A program made the translations under genes and the position numbers. Below, piece after piece: positions 14,611 to 18,900 of a stretch of DNA of 18,900 bases (within the stretch, counting starts at the first letter, position 1; each line of letters starts with the position of its first letter). Source of the DNA: Acholeplasmataceae bacterium UBA5769 (GTDB lineage: Bacteria > Bacillota_I > Bacilli_A > Acholeplasmatales > Acholeplasmataceae); assembly GCA_002418725.1 (NCBI GenBank), contig DIER01000014.1, forward strand, positions 1 through 18,900, given 5' to 3'. Below the pieces are notes generated by a model, which made no database searches, was not told the DNA's origin, and saw only the letters and a list, made by a program, of their open reading frames with translations.

Positions 14611-16928
14611 TAGTCCATGACACGGTATGAGATGAGTCCATACCCGTTTTGTTCAATATCAAAATCAATATAAAATGCTTTATGATCACCAACGAAATCT
14701 TTTTTATCGTTGACGAAAACATCGTAATCATTAAAGAAAGGTGAATAAAGATCGAAGATCAATCGGCGGTTTTCAAAATCTAGGCCTAAACGTCTGATAA
14801 ATGAAGCGCCATAAAGATTTTCTTCTTCTTGAAAATTAGTTAAAACTTGAATGATTTCACGGTCCATCAGTCCATCGTTATTGTCATCGACGAGATCGAT
14901 ACGTGAGGAACTACCGTTGATATGACCAGATAAAACCATTTTAACTTGTGGGTTAGGGAGCACTAAACTTGCATAAAGTGTCGCGCCAGTCCCTGATCTT
15001 AAACCTGCGTTACCCATATAGTTATGGGTTAATAAAATCACAGGGTCGTTTGGAAATAAGTTGATCACGCTTTGTGCGTACTGAATGTCTACCGATGAGA
15101 CATTTAGTCCTGGTAAGGTCGATCCCCAACCAATGTAGATCATGGTATAGATGGTGTTACCTAAGTAAATACGGTCATAATGACTCTTGTTGTTTGCCGT
15201 AGCACCACCAAAGAATGAGTATTTTTCAAACTTATCAGCACCTAAGTATGTACCAAAGACATCGTATGTTAAATAGGGATCTAAAGCTTGTCCGCCACCG
15301 TTCAGATTCTCACTCACTGCACCGATGTCATGATTTCCTGCAAGCACCCCAAAAGGGTAATTGGCATCGAAAAGTGGATTAAAGAAATGTGTCATAACCT
15401 TTTGGTATTCCTGGTGCGTGTTTCTTAATGTCTGCGTGAAATCACCGGTCATCATGGTGTATAACACACGATTTTGTTGATAGGATTGAAGCATGTAACT
15501 GACCATGTTTGCATAGGCTTCTTCAGCCTCATCGCCTAAGACAGTACCACTGGCTTGATAAAGCTTTTGGGTCATGTACTGGATATCTGTGACATGGTAT
15601 AAATACGTTTCTGCGAGTTTCATGGGTGTCGTGTTTTCACTCACCACACGCCAATCAACCTTATCGTATTTCACATATAAATCTTTAAAATTACCATAAT
15701 TAAACCCTAAGTAAAAGGGTGTTTCATCGATTGCAAAATAGGTTGAAACGGTATCATAAGCAAAAGTTTTGTGATTAAAAATCTGTAGATATGCAGTTCG
15801 GTTAGGAAGGGTTGAACCTTCATAACGAATTATTGACCGCTCATTATTTGCTGTGGATTGGAAACTTGTGGATGACAATTTGCCAAAAGATGCTTGAAGT
15901 GGGGTTTCTTGAGTCCAGACCACTTCATTTTTATGGTTTGTTTCACTGCGTATCACACCATAATCAAAGGTTTTGACATCCGTTGATGCTACAAACGTTT
16001 CTGATACAGGTGCAAGCGTAAATGTTCTATCGAACGTTTTCACATAACCTTTATCGTTTGTGGAGACGATGAATAAATGGTGTGAACCTTCAGACCAAGC
16101 CGATTTATCAAAAGATAAACCTTGTTGAATTTGAATGCCATCCATGAAAACTTCAGTTTGGATTGCATTGGATACATTGACATCAAGGATAAAACTTTCT
16201 GTCAGGTGTGCGTGATCTTCAATGTTTACTGATAAATCCATAAAACCTAAATGATCCAGTACCACTTGATCTTTTCCTTTGGTCAATGCATAGCTCGCTT
16301 TTTCTTCAGCAAAGAGATAGCCGTAACCTTTCATTTTTTCTTCAGGAAGTTGAAAGGTAAACGTTCTTTGTGGTGTATAACCGAAACGATAGTTGCTCGT
16401 TAACTGACTACTTCCAATTTTGAGGGTTTCATTTAAATACTCCTCTTTCGGGTATTCATGACTCCAGAAAATATCACTACCTACTTTTAAAGTTACGTTA
16501 CGCACGTGAAAGGTATCCAAATGACCGAGATCGTTTGCACCGGTTTGGATGCTAACGATCATGTTGCCATTTTGAACATGAAGACCTAAAAGTTTGTATT
16601 GAACTGTTTTGTATTGCCCATGATAACCTTCAAAACGAAGGGGCATGATGAAATCATCATTGATCATGATTTTATTCTGATGATTTTTATCGACATCTAA
16701 CACATCAAAGATCAGAAAAATATCTTCATCAACGGTTTTATAGAGTTCAATCGCTTGATTTTCAAAAGAAACCGGGACAAGTTTATCACTAAAAAGACCT
16801 ACTTGACCTTGCATCGTTCTCAGTTCAAAACGGTCATTTTTCGTTGAACATGAAACCAAGAATAAAATGGATATAAGTAGGATAATTACAAGTAAAATAC
16901 GCCTTGTCCAGTGGTTTTTTGATGTCAT
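14610..16928 (-). CDS. Lipoprotein calcineurin-like metallophosphoesterase with altered metal-1 ligands
   Basis: This 772-residue exported lipoprotein has a long hydrophobic helix and lipobox LVSC (Cys27). Residues about 30-400 are beta-rich and probably substrate- or surface-binding. The catalytic domain follows: TDIQY (D448, Q450), GDFTQ (D496), GNHD (531-534), THNYMG (H635) and GHING (668-672). Compared with the usual DxH...GHxH set, motif I is DxQ and motif V is GHxN, so both histidines of metal site 1 are replaced by amides while the site 2 ligands are kept. The stretch DDNNDGLMD near 681-689 looks like a calcium loop. Substrates could be nucleotides, nucleic acid, glycerophosphodiesters or sugar phosphates; the sequence does not decide. 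It starts 17 bases after the preceding lipoprotein gene with ribosome site AAGGAG. Confidence 0.85.
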   Translation of the reverse strand: MTSKNHWTRRILLVIILLISILFLVSCSTKNDRFELRTMQGQVGLFSDKLVPVSFENQAIELYKTVDEDIFLIFDVLDVDKNHQNKIMINDDFIMPLRFEGYHGQYKTVQYKLLGLHVQNGNMIVSIQTGANDLGHLDTFHVRNVTLKVGSDIFWSHEYPKEEYLNETLKIGSSQLTSNYRFGYTPQRTFTFQLPEEKMKGYGYLFAEEKASYALTKGKDQVVLDHLGFMDLSVNIEDHAHLTESFILDVNVSNAIQTEVFMDGIQIQQGLSFDKSAWSEGSHHLFIVSTNDKGYVKTFDRTFTLAPVSETFVASTDVKTFDYGVIRSETNHKNEVVWTQETPLQASFGKLSSTSFQSTANNERSIIRYEGSTLPNRTAYLQIFNHKTFAYDTVSTYFAIDETPFYLGFNYGNFKDLYVKYDKVDWRVVSENTTPMKLAETYLYHVTDIQYMTQKLYQASGTVLGDEAEEAYANMVSYMLQSYQQNRVLYTMMTGDFTQTLRNTHQEYQKVMTHFFNPLFDANYPFGVLAGNHDIGAVSENLNGGGQALDPYLTYDVFGTYLGADKFEKYSFFGGATANNKSHYDRIYLGNTIYTMIYIGWGSTLPGLNVSSVDIQYAQSVINLFPNDPVILLTHNYMGNAGLRSGTGATLYASLVLPNPQVKMVLSGHINGSSSRIDLVDDNNDGLMDREIIQVLTNFQEEENLYGASFIRRLGLDFENRRLIFDLYSPFFNDYDVFVNDKKDFVGDHKAFYIDFDIEQNGYGLISYRVMD

Positions 16929-16945
16929 CGTTTCATACTCCTTAT

Positions 16946-18577
16946 TTAAGGTCTTGTTAAATTAATAGTAAATAGAGAACCTGGTGCTGCTGCACGCATA
17001 CGATCTATTGATTCAACCTCATCGGTTCTAAAGTTCACGTATTCTAATCCAAGTGCAGGATCGGTTGTAAGTGTGATCACCGCATCTACGAAACGGTAAG
17101 TGGTGACACTCTCACTTGAAAAACGCATGACTTCTAGTTGAAGAGGTATTAAATATTGGGTATATTTTGTAAGTTCTCTTAAAGGAAGTTGTAACTGCAT
17201 GATTCTTTCACCAACACGAGGTGGTCTAAACTGTAATTCAACATTTAGTGGCCATCCCATGGTGCCAGTATTACCAGTCGCGGTGAAATCGACATGTGTT
17301 TGTCCAACCACCATGCCTGGTACATTGACAAGCCCTAGGAAGTTGACACGGACGATGGGATCAAAGAATTTCCAAGTGTTGGTATGTAGATAACCATCAA
17401 CAACAGCGCCATTTTCTCTAATTTCCATCACGTTAAAGGCTTTCTTTCCATAAACAGGATCGGGATCGATTTGTTTTTCAAAAGGAAGTGTCTCATACTT
17501 GTTTAGTAAAGTGATGGTTGCAGTCCCTCCTTGATCATTAAACTTAGAAATCTCTAAGGATCTTAAAAGGGTTGAGTTAAGATGGGTATAAGGTGTCCCA
17601 CCACCTGGTGTAAAGATAGGAAACATTTCTTCTGTTCCGCCTTCACTACGGTAACCTGCAATCCCCATGTTCGTTGATACAATCACGGGTACATTTGAAT
17701 CTTCCAAATGCCAAAATGCTTCGAAATCATCAACGGTTTGTGAGAAAGCACCTTTTTGTTCATCGGTGTCTTTGTGGATAACGGTGGCTGAGAAAGGCTT
17801 ATTAAAAGCACCTGTACCAGAACCAACGGTCCAATAATAGGGCTTTAACCAAATGAGTGCGGTTGAAAGTGCGGGGATAAATGTATCATCATCAATCAAG
17901 GAATTAAAGAGATAACCGGTTGATAAAACTTCATTACCCACACGTGCATCAAGATTCTCATAGTTTTGACCTTGAAGCGGGTTTGCTAAAGTGATGCGGT
18001 GGTTCTTTAAGTTATAGGGTTCATTGGTGTTATTAAAGACTTTAATGTATTCATAGCCTGACATCGTCTCATAATGGAAGAAATGATAGGTGTCTAAAAC
18101 TAAACCCGTAATCAGTAAATCGGGGGCATCTTCAACTTTTTGGATGTTGGTTGCAACTTCTAAGAGGTGTGTTGAAGGTAGTTGAATGGTGTAGCTATAA
18201 AATGTAGGTAGAATAACTTCTACAGCAATAACAATCACGGTAAACTTCTTTGTACGTGTCAGATCACCTAAGGTGAGGGTTGCTGTCAGTTCAACGGTAG
18301 CATTGGTTGATTGTCTTGTGACTGCACCTAAGTTTGATATGATCATCGGTTCATCGGAAGCCCACGTAATTTCAACATCACCAATTTCACTCGCTAAAAC
18401 TAAGTTTTGCGTGACGTTTTGCATCGAATCCGTGGGTTCAGTGTAACCAATCGTCAATTCAGAAACTGCTTGATCGATAATTGCAATATTGGGATCTGTT
18501 TTTTCTTCTTCTTCCTTACAGGCAAAAAGGGTAAAAGTCATCCCTAAAATAAATAAGATACTTAATATTTTTTTCAT
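16946..18577 (-). CDS. Lipoprotein with atrophied Ig (aBig_2-type) and lamin-tail-like domains
   Basis: This 543-residue exported lipoprotein has lipobox LFAC (Cys20), then an acidic linker of glutamates. Residues about 33-116 match the atrophied bacterial Ig fold, recognisable from SMQNVTQNLVL, VEITWASDEPMIISN, GAVTRQ and the final KKFTVIV. Residues about 151-250 form a lamin-tail-like domain (DLLITGLVLD, then YIKVFNNTNEPYNLKNH, then IPALSTALIWLKPYYWTV). The C-terminal 290 residues are unrecognised. It shares the block NNTNEPYNLK and the layout after it with the lipoprotein at 11806-13995, so the two are paralogues with different N-terminal modules. The ATG overlaps the stop of the upstream oxidoreductase by four bases (ATGA), which ties the surface proteins to that enzyme. 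Function unknown. Confidence 0.8.
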   Translation of the reverse strand: MKKILSILFILGMTFTLFACKEEEEKTDPNIAIIDQAVSELTIGYTEPTDSMQNVTQNLVLASEIGDVEITWASDEPMIISNLGAVTRQSTNATVELTATLTLGDLTRTKKFTVIVIAVEVILPTFYSYTIQLPSTHLLEVATNIQKVEDAPDLLITGLVLDTYHFFHYETMSGYEYIKVFNNTNEPYNLKNHRITLANPLQGQNYENLDARVGNEVLSTGYLFNSLIDDDTFIPALSTALIWLKPYYWTVGSGTGAFNKPFSATVIHKDTDEQKGAFSQTVDDFEAFWHLEDSNVPVIVSTNMGIAGYRSEGGTEEMFPIFTPGGGTPYTHLNSTLLRSLEISKFNDQGGTATITLLNKYETLPFEKQIDPDPVYGKKAFNVMEIRENGAVVDGYLHTNTWKFFDPIVRVNFLGLVNVPGMVVGQTHVDFTATGNTGTMGWPLNVELQFRPPRVGERIMQLQLPLRELTKYTQYLIPLQLEVMRFSSESVTTYRFVDAVITLTTDPALGLEYVNFRTDEVESIDRMRAAAPGSLFTINLTRP

Positions 18578-18900
18578 TCCGTATCATCTCCTGACTGATT
18601 TAAAAATACTTGATGATAGCGATCCACCGCGATGGCTGAACCACCTTGAGCTCTGGATGCTTCTGCAGCAAACGCCATCACGTGAGATTCAATCGACATG
18701 CTTAGCAGTGAATCAAAAGGTTTACCATAAAGGTAGGTGTCCATAAAACTATGAACAAACCCTTCATCTGCGCCACCATGTCCACCAAAGGAATCTTCGA
18801 GTTTAATCTTTTGAACATCACCACCAAATGGTGCGATTTCGATCTCTTTTGTTGTTTCTAATCCTCTGATTTCACCTTTTTCACACATGATCTTAATGGA
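18574..18900 (-). CDS. C-terminal end of a Gfo/Idh/MocA-type oxidoreductase, cut by window edge
   Basis: The last 109 codons of a longer gene enter from the right edge; the reading frame is open to base 18900, so the ATG at 18886-18888 is internal. The segment has the C-terminal substrate-domain pattern of the family: IMCEKGEIRGLE, then GGHGGADEGFVHSF, then SIESHVMAFAAEASRAQGG. The NAD(P)-binding half lies outside the window. Family members oxidise or reduce sugars, inositols or amino-sugar derivatives, or act as glycosidases. The gene ends in TGA overlapping the next lipoprotein ATG. The link suggests the surface module handles a carbohydrate-containing substrate, but that is inference. Confidence 0.75.
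   Translation of the reverse strand, partial: SIKIMCEKGEIRGLETTKEIEIAPFGGDVQKIKLEDSFGGHGGADEGFVHSFMDTYLYGKPFDSLLSMSIESHVMAFAAEASRAQGGSAIAVDRYHQVFLNQSGDDTE

Noticed and set aside
14860..14890. Dockerin or EF-hand domain in the phosphoesterase (DDNNDGLMD)
   Set aside because: Only one calcium-loop-like segment is present, inside the catalytic domain; a dockerin needs two at a terminus. It is better read as a local metal loop.
18574..18888. Complete 104-residue small protein beginning at ATG 18886-18888
   Set aside because: The frame stays open upstream to the window edge and the sequence matches the C-terminal domain of Gfo/Idh/MocA enzymes, so this is the end of a longer gene.

Overview
The window reads as a gene-dense stretch of a low-GC Gram-positive-type chromosome. 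All eleven protein genes lie on the minus strand, and no intergenic gap reaches 130 bases. Strong GGAGG-type ribosome sites, a Bacillota-type glutamine synthetase (GSI-alpha) and three lipobox lipoproteins support this. TGA is a true stop: glmM and the right-edge oxidoreductase both end in TGA within ATGA overlaps, and Trp is encoded by TGG. This excludes the UGA=Trp code of Mycoplasma and Spiroplasma. A wall-less Acholeplasma- or Izemoplasma-like lineage is my best guess, but nothing here proves it.

Layout in the direction of transcription (right to left). (1) 18900-11806: a probable five-gene operon. It encodes the tail of a Gfo/Idh/MocA-type oxidoreductase, a lipoprotein with an atrophied Ig domain plus a lamin-tail-like domain, a lipoprotein calcineurin-like phosphoesterase, an RDD membrane protein, and a second lamin-tail-like lipoprotein with two Big_3-type Ig domains. 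The first four genes are coupled by overlaps or a very short gap, and a clear terminator follows the last. (2) 11711-10602: a CdaR/PucR-type regulator with its own terminator. (3) 10478-6777: a large SF1 helicase with an N-terminal HRDC-like domain and a C-terminal domain resembling a PD-(D/E)XK nuclease that has lost its acidic residues. (4) 6656-2177: glmS-glmM-glmU, the complete route from fructose-6-phosphate to UDP-GlcNAc in pathway order. (5) 2087-741: glnA behind a palindrome that matches the GlnR/TnrA box. (6) 668-1: a DegV/FakB fatty-acid-binding protein cut by the left edge.

Regions 4 and 5 fit together metabolically: GlnA makes the glutamine that GlmS uses as amino donor. The 89-base gap between glmU and glnA holds one palindrome that could serve as the glmU terminator, the nitrogen operator and the -35 box of glnA. 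The glnA terminator likewise overlaps a candidate degV promoter, so compact multi-use intergenic DNA is a theme here.

The least described part is region 1, a surface module of three lipoproteins that probably act on an extracellular phosphodiester- or sugar-containing substrate. Its substrate cannot be read from the sequence. No tRNA, rRNA, IS element, CRISPR array or phage gene was seen.
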